From Comamonadaceae bacterium (GTDB taxonomy: Bacteria; Pseudomonadota; Gammaproteobacteria; Burkholderiales; Burkholderiaceae_C): a stretch of DNA of 64,000 bases. Shown piece by piece: positions 8,486 through 18,502 of the stretch. The stretch covers positions 1 to 64,000 of the forward strand of contig JAIXXF010000045.1 of NCBI GenBank assembly GCA_027490925.1, given 5' to 3'. Below the pieces are notes generated by a model, which worked only from the letters and a program-made list of their open reading frames with translations, had not been told where the DNA came from and did no database searches. The stretch's first letter is position 1; each line of letters starts with the position of its first letter. Position numbers and translations under genes: made by a program.

Positions 8486-11400
8486 ATGACCCAAGGCCAG
8501 ATCCGAATCCGTGGTGCCCGCCAGCACAACCTCAAAAACGTCGATCTGGACATTCACACGGGTGAACTGACGGTCGTGACCGGGCCCAGCGGGTCCGGAA
8601 AATCCAGCTTGGTGTTTGACACGCTGTACGCCGAGGGGCAACGGCGCTACGTCGAGACCTTTTCCGCCTACGCGCGCCAGTTCCTGGACCGCATGGACAA
8701 GCCGGCGGTGGACCGGATCGAAGGCGTGCCACCAGCGATCGCCATTGACCAAACCAACCCGGTGAGGTCCTCTCGCTCCACTGTCGGGACGATGACGGAG
8801 CTGAACGATCACCTCAAACTGCTGTTTCCACGGGCGGGCCGGCTGTTTGACAAAGTCACTGCGCAAGAGGTGTCGCACGACACCCCTGAGACCATCTACA
8901 CCCAGCTGCTGGCCCGCACCCAGGCGCACAACCCGCGCTTGGTACTGACTTTCCCGGTCAGCCTGCCCGCCGACACCCGGCCCGAAGACATTGAGCAGTG
9001 GCTGTCGGTGAGCGGTTTCACCAAGGTGCATGCCCAACAGGTGGTGGACGGGTTGGTGCCCGCCTCGGTCGCTGGCAAGGGAAAAAAGGCCGACGCCGCG
9101 CCGGTACGCCAATTGGTGCTGGACGTGGTGGCAGACCGTTTCCGGCTGCACGGCACCGAGCGCTCGCGGGCACTGGAAGCGATCGAGGTTGCGCTCAAGC
9201 GGGGCGGGGGCCGCCTGAACGTCCACGTGTTGGACTCGGTCGACGTGACCGATGGTGCGCCGCAGGTTGAGTCGGCCCCGACGGTGTGGCGCTTTTCGAT
9301 TGGCCTGCACTGCCCCGAAAGTGACCTGCGTTACGCCTCACCCATGCCGTCGATGTTTTCGTTCAACTCGGCGGTGGGCGCATGCGACACCTGCCGCGGC
9401 TTCGGTCGGGTGATCGGTGTGGACTACGGCTTGGTGATCCCGAACGACAAGCTCACCCTGCGCGCGGGCGCGATCAAGCCCATTCAGACGCCCGCCTGGC
9501 AAGAAGCCCAAGACGATTTGATGCGGCACGCCGAAGCAGCGGGCATCCCGCGCGACACGCCTTGGTACAAGCTGACCCCGGAGCAACAGCGCTGGGTGAT
9601 CGATGGTTCTCCGCATTGGAACGGCAAGTGGAACCAGCACTGGTTCGGTGTCCGCCGGTTCTTCGAGTACCTGGAGACCAAGTCGTACAAGATGCACATT
9701 CGAGTGCTGCTGTCCAAGTACCGCAGCTACACCCCGTGCCCCACTTGCCGCGGTGCGCGGCTGAAAACGGAGAGCCTGTTGTGGCGGGTCGGTACGCAGG
9801 CAGACGCCGACGCGGTGCTGTCGCCTGAATCGCGCTTCATGCCCCACGGCGTGTCGTGGACGCGCGAGCAACTGCAGGCGCTGCCAGGGTTGTGCCTCAA
9901 CGACTTGATGCAGCTGCCGCTGGACCGGTTGCAAGGCTTCTTTGATTCGGTGCAGGCCAACGCGCCCTCTGCGGGCGCGGCGGGGGGCCACGACGCCAAG
10001 GCGCTGGCCTTGCTGTTTGAAGAAATACGGACCCGGCTCAAGTACCTGGTTGACGTGGGCATTGGCTACCTCACACTGGACCGCCAAAGCCGCACACTGA
10101 GCGGCGGCGAGGTGCAGCGCATCAACTTGACCACCGCGCTGGGCACCTCATTGGTCAACACCTTGTTCGTGCTGGACGAGCCAAGCATCGGCCTGCACCC
10201 GCGCGACATGCAGCGCATCAACGAGGCCATGCTGCGCCTGCGCGACGCCGGGAACACCTTGGTGGTGGTGGAGCACGACCCAGCGGTCATGCTGGCGGCA
10301 GACCGCATCATCGACATGGGTCCTGGCCCGGGCGAGCGTGGCGGTCAGATCGTGTTCGACGGCAGCCTCAACGAGTTGCGCCACGCCGACACCCTGACCG
10401 GCGCTTACCTGGGCGCGCGCAAACACATCGGCATGGGCTTCAAGCGCATGGTGACCGACAGCACCCCACGGCTGATCCTGGAAGGGGCTCGGGCGCACAA
10501 CCTCAAGAACATCACGGTGGAGTTTCCGCTGCAAAAGTTGGTGTGCGTCACCGGGGTCAGCGGCTCGGGCAAATCCACGCTGATCCAAGATGTGTTGGCG
10601 CCCGCGCTGTTGCGGCATTTTGGCAAGGCCACCGACACACCAGGCCAGCACGACCAGCTGCTGGGCACCGATTGGCTGGCCGAGGTGGTGTTTGTGGACC
10701 AGTCGCCGATTGGCAAGACCGCCCGTTCCAACCCGGTCAGCTACGTCGGCGCCTGGGACGCCTTGCGCGAGATGTTCGCCAACGCCCCTGCGTCCCGCCA
10801 GCGTGGGTACACCGCCAGCAAGTTCAGCTTCAACAGCGGCGATGGCCGATGCCCCACCTGTGGCGGCTCAGGCTTCGAGCATGTGGAGATGCAATTCCTC
10901 AGCGACGTCTACCTGCGCTGCCCCGATTGCGATGGCCAGCGTTACCGGCCAGAGATCTTGGACATCAAGATCGAGCGCGGTGGTCGCTTTCTCAGCGTGG
11001 CCAACGTGCTGGACCTCACGGTGCACGAAGCCGCCAGCTTGTTCGCGGGCGACCGCGACGTGCTGCGCGGTCTGCAGCCGATTGTGGAAGTGGGGCTGGA
11101 CTATGTGAAGCTTGGCCAGCCGGTGCCCACGCTGTCGGGCGGCGAGGCGCAGCGCCTCAAGCTGGCGGGTTACCTGGCCGAGGCGGCCAAGGCACCGACC
11201 TGGGGCAAGCCGGCCCATGCGAACAAAGGCACGCTGTTCCTGTTCGACGAGCCCACCACCGGCCTGCACTTCGACGACATTGCCAAGCTGATGCGGGCCC
11301 TGCGCCGCCTGCTTGATGTGGGGCACTCGCTGATCGTGATCGAGCACAACCTCGACGTGATCCGGGCCAGCGACTGGCTCATTGACCTCGGCCCTGAAGG

Positions 11401-14400
11401 CGGCGACGCCGGGGGGCTTCTGGTCGCGCAGGGCACGCCAGAAGACGTGCGCCAGCACCCCGTCTCCCACACCGGCCGGGCGCTGCGCGACTACGACCAA
11501 GCCCTGGGCCAGGGTGGGCAGGCCGTGGCCGAACGCGCAGCGGGCTACGTGGTGCCGCCACGTCTGCCCCGCCCCGCGCGAGCAGACAACGACGCGATCC
11601 AGATCGTCAACGCCAAAGAGCACAACCTCAAGAGCTTGTCGGTACACATCCCGCGGGGCCAGTTCAACGTGGTGACCGGCGTCAGTGGTTCTGGCAAAAG
11701 CACGCTGGCGTTTGACATCTTGTTCAACGAAGGTCAGCGCCGTTACCTGGAAAGCCTGAATGCCTACGCCCGCAGCATCGTGCAGCCCGCAGGCCGGCCC
11801 GAGGTGGACGCGGTCTACGGCATCCCGCCCACCGTGGCGATCGAGCAGCGGCTGTCGCGCGGGGGCCGCAAAAGCACAGTGGGCACCACCACCGAGGTCT
11901 GGCATTTCCTGCGTCTGTTGTATGTGAAGCTGGGCACGCAGCATTGTGTACACGATGGCGCAGCGGTGATGCCGCAAACGCCTGACAGCATCGCAGCGGC
12001 GATCCTGAAGCACCATCGAGGCGAGCACATCGGCCTGCTCGCCCCCTTGGTGGTCAATCGCAAAGGCGTGTACACCGAGCTGGCCGACTGGGCCCGGCGC
12101 CGGGGCCACTCCCATCTGCGGGTGGACGGCGCGTTTTTGCCGACCACCGGTTTTCCCCGCATCGACCGGTTCAAAGAACACACCATCGAACTGCCGGTGG
12201 CCGATCTGGTGGTGGGCCCGGAACGCGAGACGGCGCTGCGTGACGCGCTGGCACTGGCGCTGGAGCATGGCAAGGGCGTGCTACACCTGCTGACCCCGCT
12301 GGACGGCCTGAAAGCCGCGATGGCCGACGGCCTGCCCACCACCGGCATTGGCCAGGTACACGTGTTCTCCACCAAGCGCGCCTGTCCGGTGTGCAGCACC
12401 AGCTACGCCGAGCTCGACCCGCGCCTGTTCAGCTACAACAGCAAACACGGCTGGTGTCCGGACTGTGTCGGTACCGGGGTGGCACTGACCTGCGAACAGC
12501 GCCGCATGCTCGACGACTCGGTGCGCGACGACGACCACAAGGGCCGCGAGCAAACCTTCGCCGAGCCGGAGGTCGAGGACCTGGCCGACACCGCCTGCCC
12601 CGCCTGCGCGGGCACCCGCCTCAACGCCCAGGCCCGGGCGGTGCACTTTGCGGGCGTGGGCATTGCCGACATCGCCCAGTTGTCGGTGGTGGCGGTGCGC
12701 GAGTGGGTGCAAAGCCTCAGCGCGCCAGGCCGACTCAGCGGCCGCGAGGCCGACATTGCCCGCGACCTGTTGCCCGAGATTCAGGGGCGCCTGGAGTTTC
12801 TGGAAGAGGTGGGTTTGGGTTACCTCACGCTGGACCGCGGTGCGCCCACGCTCAGCGGCGGTGAGGCGCAGCGGATCCGCCTCGCCGCGCAGTTGGGCAG
12901 CAACTTGCAAGGTGTGTGTTACGTGCTCGACGAACCCACCATCGGTTTGCACGCGCGCGACAACCACATCCTGTTGAACGCGCTGCACAAGCTGGGTGCC
13001 AAGGGGAACACCTTGGTGGTGGTGGAGCACGATGAAGACACCATCCGCCGTGCCGACCACATCATCGACATCGGCCCCAGCGCGGGTCTGCGCGGCGGGC
13101 GGCTGGTCGCCCAGGGCGGTGTGGCTGACCTGGCTGCCGCGCCCGACTCGGTCACTGGCCGCTATCTGCTGCACGCAATGAAGCACCCGTTGCAGTTGCG
13201 TCGGCGGGTGGACGGGACCACCGCATTGGCACCGCCGCCACTGGCCGAGGCGAATGCGGCGTCGGCAAAGGCCGCTTCGGGAACCCAAGCGGCCGCCAAG
13301 AAGCGCGCGGGCCGAGCGCGGGTCGAGGCACCAACCGATGCGGCCGCCACCCACGATGCCCTGCAATGGCTCACCGTGACCGGTGCCCGCCTGCACAACC
13401 TGCAAAGCGTGAACGCCGCCATCCCGTTGAAGCGCTTGGTGGCTGTGACCGGGGTGTCCGGCTCTGGCAAATCCACCCTGGCGCGCGACGTGTTGTTGGC
13501 CAATGTGCAGGCCGCTGTGGCCCGACAGGGCAGCCGCGCCACCCGCGACCTGCCCAACGTCTGGTCGGGCTGTACCTCGGTGGACGGTTGGCACGGCATT
13601 GATCGGGTGCTGGAAGTGGACCAGACGCCGATCGGCAAAACCCCGCGCAGTTGCCCGGCCACCTACATCGGTTTTTGGGACACCATCCGCAAGCTGTTTG
13701 CCGACACGTTGGAAGCGCGCGCACGCGGCTACGCCGCCAACCGCTTCAGCTTCAACACCGGCGACGGCCGCTGTCCCACCTGCGAAGGCCAGGGTGTGCG
13801 CACCATCGAAATGAGCTTTCTGCCCGACGTCAAGGTGCTGTGCGAAAGCTGCCACGGCGCTCGGTTCAACCCTGAGACACTGGCCGTCACCTGGCGTGGC
13901 AAAAACATTGGCGACGTGCTGCGGATGGAAGTGGACGAGGCGGTGGACTTCTTCGCGTCCATGCCAAGCATCGCCCACCCACTGCAGCTGCTCAAAGACG
14001 TGGGGCTGGGCTACCTCACCATTGGTCAGCCGTCGCCCACGCTGTCGGGGGGCGAGGCGCAGCGCATCAAGCTGGTCACCGAACTGAGCAAGGTGCGCGA
14101 CGACGTCACCCGGCGCGGCCAAAAGCCACCGCACACTTTGTACGTGCTGGACGAGCCCACGGTGGGGCTGCACATGGCCGACGTGGCGAAGCTGATCCGC
14201 GTGCTGCACCGCTTGGTGGACGGTGGCCAGAGCGTGGTGGTGATCGAACACGACCTGGATGTGATCGCCGAGGCGGACTGGGTGATCGACCTCGGCCCCG
14301 ACGGTGGCGGCGCAGGCGGAACCATTGTGGCGGCGGACACGCCCGAGGCAGTGGTGTTGCGCGGCACGCCCACCGGGCTGGCGCTCGCGCCGGTGCTCGC

Positions 14401-14410
14401 CAGGGCCTGA
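8486..14410 (+). CDS. uvrA: Double-length UvrA, tandem fusion of two excinuclease A units
   Basis: A 1974-aa protein, about twice the usual 940 aa. UvrA recognises damaged DNA and loads UvrB in nucleotide excision repair. Four ABC cassettes are seen. Walker A motifs are near residues 33 (GPSGSGKSS), 688, 1064 and 1654 (GVSGSGKST). LSGGE signatures are near 538, 881, 1455 and 1852. Walker B (LDEPSIGLH-type) motifs are near 559, 916, 1477 and 1883. Cys pairs of UvrA zinc modules occur in all four sections (about 301/418, 789/812, 1300/1325/1371, 1763/1785). Each half is a full UvrA, joined around residues 1010-1040; an Ala/Lys-rich linker (about 1585-1620) lies in the second half. Start ATG 8486. 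Because all key motifs are intact in both halves, neither looks decayed. A canonical UvrA is probably encoded elsewhere, but this is inference. Confidence 0.95.
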   Translation: MTQGQIRIRGARQHNLKNVDLDIHTGELTVVTGPSGSGKSSLVFDTLYAEGQRRYVETFSAYARQFLDRMDKPAVDRIEGVPPAIAIDQTNPVRSSRSTVGTMTELNDHLKLLFPRAGRLFDKVTAQEVSHDTPETIYTQLLARTQAHNPRLVLTFPVSLPADTRPEDIEQWLSVSGFTKVHAQQVVDGLVPASVAGKGKKADAAPVRQLVLDVVADRFRLHGTERSRALEAIEVALKRGGGRLNVHVLDSVDVTDGAPQVESAPTVWRFSIGLHCPESDLRYASPMPSMFSFNSAVGACDTCRGFGRVIGVDYGLVIPNDKLTLRAGAIKPIQTPAWQEAQDDLMRHAEAAGIPRDTPWYKLTPEQQRWVIDGSPHWNGKWNQHWFGVRRFFEYLETKSYKMHIRVLLSKYRSYTPCPTCRGARLKTESLLWRVGTQADADAVLSPESRFMPHGVSWTREQLQALPGLCLNDLMQLPLDRLQGFFDSVQANAPSAGAAGGHDAKALALLFEEIRTRLKYLVDVGIGYLTLDRQSRTLSGGEVQRINLTTALGTSLVNTLFVLDEPSIGLHPRDMQRINEAMLRLRDAGNTLVVVEHDPAVMLAADRIIDMGPGPGERGGQIVFDGSLNELRHADTLTGAYLGARKHIGMGFKRMVTDSTPRLILEGARAHNLKNITVEFPLQKLVCVTGVSGSGKSTLIQDVLAPALLRHFGKATDTPGQHDQLLGTDWLAEVVFVDQSPIGKTARSNPVSYVGAWDALREMFANAPASRQRGYTASKFSFNSGDGRCPTCGGSGFEHVEMQFLSDVYLRCPDCDGQRYRPEILDIKIERGGRFLSVANVLDLTVHEAASLFAGDRDVLRGLQPIVEVGLDYVKLGQPVPTLSGGEAQRLKLAGYLAEAAKAPTWGKPAHANKGTLFLFDEPTTGLHFDDIAKLMRALRRLLDVGHSLIVIEHNLDVIRASDWLIDLGPEGGDAGGLLVAQGTPEDVRQHPVSHTGRALRDYDQALGQGGQAVAERAAGYVVPPRLPRPARADNDAIQIVNAKEHNLKSLSVHIPRGQFNVVTGVSGSGKSTLAFDILFNEGQRRYLESLNAYARSIVQPAGRPEVDAVYGIPPTVAIEQRLSRGGRKSTVGTTTEVWHFLRLLYVKLGTQHCVHDGAAVMPQTPDSIAAAILKHHRGEHIGLLAPLVVNRKGVYTELADWARRRGHSHLRVDGAFLPTTGFPRIDRFKEHTIELPVADLVVGPERETALRDALALALEHGKGVLHLLTPLDGLKAAMADGLPTTGIGQVHVFSTKRACPVCSTSYAELDPRLFSYNSKHGWCPDCVGTGVALTCEQRRMLDDSVRDDDHKGREQTFAEPEVEDLADTACPACAGTRLNAQARAVHFAGVGIADIAQLSVVAVREWVQSLSAPGRLSGREADIARDLLPEIQGRLEFLEEVGLGYLTLDRGAPTLSGGEAQRIRLAAQLGSNLQGVCYVLDEPTIGLHARDNHILLNALHKLGAKGNTLVVVEHDEDTIRRADHIIDIGPSAGLRGGRLVAQGGVADLAAAPDSVTGRYLLHAMKHPLQLRRRVDGTTALAPPPLAEANAASAKAASGTQAAAKKRAGRARVEAPTDAAATHDALQWLTVTGARLHNLQSVNAAIPLKRLVAVTGVSGSGKSTLARDVLLANVQAAVARQGSRATRDLPNVWSGCTSVDGWHGIDRVLEVDQTPIGKTPRSCPATYIGFWDTIRKLFADTLEARARGYAANRFSFNTGDGRCPTCEGQGVRTIEMSFLPDVKVLCESCHGARFNPETLAVTWRGKNIGDVLRMEVDEAVDFFASMPSIAHPLQLLKDVGLGYLTIGQPSPTLSGGEAQRIKLVTELSKVRDDVTRRGQKPPHTLYVLDEPTVGLHMADVAKLIRVLHRLVDGGQSVVVIEHDLDVIAEADWVIDLGPDGGGAGGTIVAADTPEAVVLRGTPTGLALAPVLARA

Positions 14411-14605
14411 CCGAGTCGCACCGCGCGGCACGGGTGTGGTTGCTTGCGGGCACGCCACCGCTGCCAGCCCGGTGCGCCCACAGCCCGACCGCGCGTGGAA
14501 GATCCCGGCGGTCGGTGAAAAATGCGGGCCTGACGCCTGGGTGACGGAATGTCAGGACTTTCTAGGTGATTTCCGATCACAGCCCCTGTGAAATCTGGTT
14601 TAATT

Positions 14606-14622
14606 GCTATTAAATCAGGAGC
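14606..14622 (+). repeat. Dispersed AT-rich motif, copy A
   Basis: GCTATTAAATCAGGAGC in the gap between uvrA and the decayed receptor gene. It differs from the copy inside tlyA at only 2 of 17 positions (opposite strand). The rest of 14411-14627 shows no gene. The palindromic TTTAAT/ATTAAA (14599-14614) overlaps this copy. Confidence 0.6.
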
Positions 14623-14627
14623 AAATC

Positions 14628-15010
14628 ATGTGCCGTCGAGCCCTCACCCAATGGGCCGGTTCGACTCTGTTTGCGCCCATGTGGTGCGCGCAGCGCAGAC
14701 CGAAGCCTTTCAGAGCAAACCGATCAAGCGGGTGATTGCCTTCCCGGCCGGTGGCCTGACCGACACCACCCTGCGGGTGCTGGCCGACCACGCGGCCAAG
14801 GTCCTCGGCCAGCCGGTAGTGGCGATGAACCGGGCGCTGGGGGCGCGTCGCCCGCACCTTGCTCGCAAGCCGCCCCAGCCGACGGCCACACGCTCGCGCA
14901 GATCCCGCTCGGCGTGTTCCGCCCGCCCCACAGCACCAAGGTCACTGGGGACCCAGTGAAGGCCACCAGGTGCGCACACAACGTGACCGGCCGACTCACC
15001 GCTCAAAACC
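14628..15010 (+). pseudogene. Decayed tripartite tricarboxylate (Bug/TctC) receptor, frameshifted and truncated
   Basis: Three reading frames each carry a consecutive part of a Bug-type periplasmic solute receptor. Frame 1 from ATG 14628 gives a signal-peptide-like start (MCRRALTQWAGSTLFAPMW). A shift near 14690 leads to AFQSKPIKRVIAFPAGGLTD and VLGQPVVAMN, the family's N-terminal lobe. A second shift near 14835 leads to PADGHTLAQIPLGVF and HSTKVTGDPVKA, the next conserved stretch. After about 15010 homology stops; roughly 200 C-terminal residues are missing before prfC. Two shifts plus truncation make it a clear relic. Family identification is from recognisable motifs only. Confidence 0.8.
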
Positions 15011-15086
15011 TGGACCCAGGGTGGCTTGGGCCAAAGTCAACCCCGGCCAGCCGCGCCACGGCCCCGCAGGCCGCGCGGCGCGCCCG

Positions 15087-16715
15087 TCAACCCGCGGTTT
15101 GCAAGGCGAGGCCCGCGTGTTCACGCAGCGGGTGGAAATGGATCTTGGGGTGGCGTTCTTGCGCGAGCCGCAGGTCGTAGGGAGAGGTGAGCAGATAGGC
15201 CAGTGTGTCGGCCGCGTCCAGCGCCAGCTTGCCTTGGTTGGCGTCCATGAAGGCGCGCAGCTCTTGCGGCGTGTCGGCCGTGACCCAGCGGGCGCCCACG
15301 AAGCGGCTGGACTCCAGCTTCATGTCCACGTCGTACTCGGCCTTCAGCCGATGCTGCACCACTTCAAATTGCAACTGGCCCACCGCACCCAGCAGCATGG
15401 CGCCGCCCACCGTGGGGCGGAACACCTGGATCGCCCCCTCTTCGCCCAGCTGCACCAAACCAGCCTGCAGCTGCTTGCCGCGCAGCGGGTTGGTGAGGAT
15501 GGCGGTCTGGAACAGTTCGGGCGCAAAAAACGGCAGGCCGGTGAATTGAAGGTTGGCGCCGCCGGTGATGGTGTCGCCCAGCTGCACGCCGCCGTGGATG
15601 GTGAAGCCGATGATGTCGCCAGCATAGGCCTCGCTCACCGCCTCTCGCCGCTGGCTCATGAAGGTCACCACACTGGTGGGGCGCAGCTCCTTGGCGGTGC
15701 GCTGGATTTTGAGCTTCATCCCGGGTTCGTATTTGCCGGAGCACACACGCAAGAAGGCAATGCGGTCGCGGTGCGACGGGTCCATGTTGGCTTGCACCTT
15801 GAAGACCACGCCAGAGAAGCCGGTGTCGTCGGGCGCCACTTCTTTCACCACCGGCTGCTTGTTCACGATCAGCGAGCTGGTACGGGGGCGGGGCGATGGG
15901 GCCAAGTCCACCAACGCGTCCAGCACCTCCATCACGCCGAAGTTGTTCACCCCCGAGCCAAAAAACACTGGCGTTTGTTTGCCAGCCAGAAAGGCGTCGT
16001 GGTCGTAGGCGGGGGAGGCGCCGGTGGCGAGTTCCATGGACTCTTCCGCCGCTTCGAACTCGGTGCCGAAACGCTGCAGCAGTGCCGCGCGGTCGGACAG
16101 CGGCATGGACTCGAAGTCTTGCGGCAAGCGCTCGCTGCCGGACTCGAACACCGTCATCGCCTGGGTGCGCAGGTTGACGATGCCGCCAAACCCCTTGCCC
16201 TGGCCCACTGGCCAGGTCATGGGCACGCAGGGCATGCCCAACTCGCGTTCGACCTCGTCCAAGATGTCGAGCGGTTCGCGGACCTCGCGGTCCATTTTGT
16301 TGACGAAGGTGATGATGGGGGTGTTGCGTTGGCGGCAGACCTCGATCAGGCGGCGGGTTTGTGCTTCCACACCGTTGGCCGCGTCGATCACCATCAGTGC
16401 CGAGTCGACCGCGGTGAGCACCCGGTAGGTGTCTTCAGAAAAGTCTTTGTGGCCAGGGGTGTCGAGCAGATTGACCACGTGGTCGCGGTAGGCCATCTGC
16501 ATGACCGACGAAGCCACCGAGATGCCGCGCTGCTTCTCGATCTCCATCCAGTCCGAGGTGGCGTGGCGCGAGGCCTTGCGCGCTTTCACTGACCCGGCGA
16601 TCTGGATCGCCCCTGAAAAAAGCAGCAGCTTCTCGGTCAGCGTGGTTTTGCCAGCGTCGGGGTGAGAAATGATGGCAAAGGTACGGCGGCGCCGTGTTTC
16701 TGAGGCGAAAGTCAC
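15087..16715 (-). CDS. prfC: Peptide chain release factor 3
   Basis: A 542-aa translational GTPase that recycles RF1/RF2 from the ribosome. G-domain motifs are all visible: G1 SHPDAGKTTLTEK (residue 17 on), G2 around EKQRGISVASSV, G3 DTPGHKDF, G4 NKMDRE. Length fits RF3 (about 530 aa). The start codon at 16715 gives MTFASETRRRRTFAIISHPDAG, the normal RF3 N-terminus. It is transcribed away from ahcY, and the shared upstream region holds the riboswitch promoter. Confidence 0.97.
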   Translation of the reverse strand: MTFASETRRRRTFAIISHPDAGKTTLTEKLLLFSGAIQIAGSVKARKASRHATSDWMEIEKQRGISVASSVMQMAYRDHVVNLLDTPGHKDFSEDTYRVLTAVDSALMVIDAANGVEAQTRRLIEVCRQRNTPIITFVNKMDREVREPLDILDEVERELGMPCVPMTWPVGQGKGFGGIVNLRTQAMTVFESGSERLPQDFESMPLSDRAALLQRFGTEFEAAEESMELATGASPAYDHDAFLAGKQTPVFFGSGVNNFGVMEVLDALVDLAPSPRPRTSSLIVNKQPVVKEVAPDDTGFSGVVFKVQANMDPSHRDRIAFLRVCSGKYEPGMKLKIQRTAKELRPTSVVTFMSQRREAVSEAYAGDIIGFTIHGGVQLGDTITGGANLQFTGLPFFAPELFQTAILTNPLRGKQLQAGLVQLGEEGAIQVFRPTVGGAMLLGAVGQLQFEVVQHRLKAEYDVDMKLESSRFVGARWVTADTPQELRAFMDANQGKLALDAADTLAYLLTSPYDLRLAQERHPKIHFHPLREHAGLALQTAG

Positions 16716-16767
16716 ACAAACTCCGGGGGAGGGAGACCCAGCACACGGGTCGGGGAAGGGCCGTCAG

Positions 16768-16773
16768 TATAAT
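16768..16773 (+). promoter_or_regulatory. Consensus -10 element before the SAH riboswitch
   Basis: TATAAT matches the sigma-70 -10 consensus exactly and lies 7-8 bp before the first paired base of the riboswitch. That places the transcript start at the aptamer's 5' edge. No good -35 hexamer is seen 17 bp upstream, so the promoter may rely on an activator or be modest in strength. Confidence 0.6.
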
Positions 16774-16780
16774 TTCGGCC

Positions 16781-16855
16781 ATCCGAGGAGCGTTGCAGCA
16801 CACCCCCGTCTGGCGGTGTGTGAGGCTCGGAATCAGTTTGCAACGACGCTCACCC
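16781..16855 (+). ncRNA. SAH riboswitch upstream of ahcY
   Basis: The conserved core of the S-adenosylhomocysteine riboswitch is readable: ATCCGAGGAGCGTTGC at 16781-16796, GAGGCTCGG at 16822-16830 and CAACGACGCTCACC at 16841-16854. P1-type pairing CCGAG (16783-16787) with CTCGG (16826-16830), pairing GAGCG/CGCTC (16788-16792 with 16847-16851) and a variable hairpin CACACC/GGTGTG (16799-16804 with 16815-16820) are all present. The family senses SAH and turns on SAH hydrolase. About 77 nt separate it from the ahcY start, and the downstream mRNA would carry the switch of expression. Confidence 0.92.
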
Positions 16856-16931
16856 ACTGGTCTGTGCGGTGAGCTTGCGCGTCAAGCGGTCCGCTGGCCG
16901 GTGGTTTCGTTAATCCACACTGGACACAACC

Positions 16932-18368
16932 ATGAGTGCCGTTCTGAAGCCCGCCAACACCCAAGACTACGCCATTGCCGACCTGTCGCTCGCCGACTGG
17001 GGCCGGAAAGAAATCAAAATCGCCGAAACCGAGATGCCCGGTTTGATGGCCATCCGCGAAGAATTCGCCAAGGCCCAGCCGCTCAAGGGTGCGCGCATCA
17101 CCGGTTCACTGCACATGACCATCCAGACCGCCGTGCTGGTGGAAACGTTGCAGGCGCTTGGCGCCGACGTGCGCTGGGCGTCGTGCAACATTTTCTCGAC
17201 CCAAGACCACGCGGCTGCGGCGCTGGTGGCCAGCGGCACCCCGGTGTTCGCGCACAAAGGCGAAACCCTGGACGACTACTGGAAGTTCACCCACAACATC
17301 TTCGAGTTCAGCGGCGCCAAGGGCACGCCAGAAGAAGGCCCGAATATGATTTTGGACGACGGGGGTGACGCCACGCTGCTGATGCACCTGGGCACCAAGG
17401 CCGAGAAAGACCTGTCGGTGTTGGCCAATCCCGGCAGCGAAGAAGAAATCTGCCTGTTCAACAGCATCAAGGCCAAGCTGGCCCAAGACGGCACTTGGTA
17501 CAGCCGCCGCCTGAAGAACATCATCGGCGTGACAGAAGAGACCACCACTGGCGTGCTGCGCCTGAACGAAATGAGCGCCAAGGGCACCCTGGCCCTGCGC
17601 GCCATCAACGTGAACGACTCGGTGACCAAGAGCAAGTTCGACAACCTGTACGGTTGCCGCGAGTCGCTGGTGGACGCCGTCAAACGCGCCACCGACGTGA
17701 TGATCGCTGGCAAGGTCGCTGTGGTCGCTGGTTATGGCGACGTGGGCAAAGGCTCGGCCCAGGCCTTGCGCGCACTGAGCGCCCAGGTGTGGGTGACCGA
17801 GATTGACCCCATCAACGCGCTGCAGGCCGCGATGGAAGGCTACAAGGTCGTGACCATGGACTACGCGGCCGACAAGTGCGACATCTTCGTGTCTGCCACC
17901 GGCAACAAGAACGTGATCACCTACGAGCACATGGCCAAGATGAAAGACCAGGCCATCGTCTGCAACATCGGTCACTTCGACAACGAAATCGACGTCGCGT
18001 CGCTGGAGAAGTGCACCTGGGAAGAGATCAAGCCCCAGGTCGACCACGTGGTCTTCCCGGACGGCAAGCGCATCATCTTGTTGGCCAAGGGTCGCCTGGT
18101 GAACCTGGGCTGCGGCACCGGCCACCCCAGCTTCGTGATGTCGTCCAGCTTCGCCAACCAAACCATCGCGCAGATCGAGCTGTTCACCAAGGCCGCTGAG
18201 TACGAAGTCGGCAAGGTCTATGTCCTGCCCAAGCACCTCGACGAGAAAGTCGCCCGCCTGCACCTGAAAAAGGTCGGTGCGGTGTTGACCGAGCTGTCGG
18301 ACGAGCAAGCGGCCTACATTGGCGTGAGCAAGGCTGGCCCGTACAAGGCCAACACCTACCGTTATTGA
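16932..18368 (+). CDS. ahcY: Adenosylhomocysteinase (SAH hydrolase)
   Basis: A 478-aa cytoplasmic NAD-dependent enzyme that splits S-adenosylhomocysteine into adenosine and homocysteine, relieving inhibition of methyltransferases. The Rossmann motif [18 protein letters not shown] (near 266), the catalytic region [17 protein letters not shown], and the C-terminal PYKANTYRY ending are characteristic. The insert segment in the first half matches the longer proteobacterial form. It is the first gene behind the SAH riboswitch, followed by tlyA and metF on the same strand. Confidence 0.98.
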   Translation: MSAVLKPANTQDYAIADLSLADWGRKEIKIAETEMPGLMAIREEFAKAQPLKGARITGSLHMTIQTAVLVETLQALGADVRWASCNIFSTQDHAAAALVASGTPVFAHKGETLDDYWKFTHNIFEFSGAKGTPEEGPNMILDDGGDATLLMHLGTKAEKDLSVLANPGSEEEICLFNSIKAKLAQDGTWYSRRLKNIIGVTEETTTGVLRLNEMSAKGTLALRAINVNDSVTKSKFDNLYGCRESLVDAVKRATDVMIAGKVAVVAGYGDVGKGSAQALRALSAQVWVTEIDPINALQAAMEGYKVVTMDYAADKCDIFVSATGNKNVITYEHMAKMKDQAIVCNIGHFDNEIDVASLEKCTWEEIKPQVDHVVFPDGKRIILLAKGRLVNLGCGTGHPSFVMSSSFANQTIAQIELFTKAAEYEVGKVYVLPKHLDEKVARLHLKKVGAVLTELSDEQAAYIGVSKAGPYKANTYRY

Positions 18369-18502
18369 CCCCTGCCCGGGGCGCCCGCGGCGCCTCCCCG
18401 CAAGGGAAGACACTGGCCGACCGGCCCTGCCGGTTCGGCGGTGTTCCTGAACCCACCCGCCCACTGGGCGAGCCGACCCCGTGTGGGGCGACCGAAAGAC
18501 CC

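Noticed and set aside
12281-14458. 725-codon minus-strand open frame opposite uvrA
   Set aside because: No recognisable domains and entirely antisense to two UvrA cassettes.
14859-16592. 577-codon plus-strand frame opposite prfC
   Set aside because: Antisense to a well-supported release factor gene; composition is His/Gln/Ala-rich shadow sequence.
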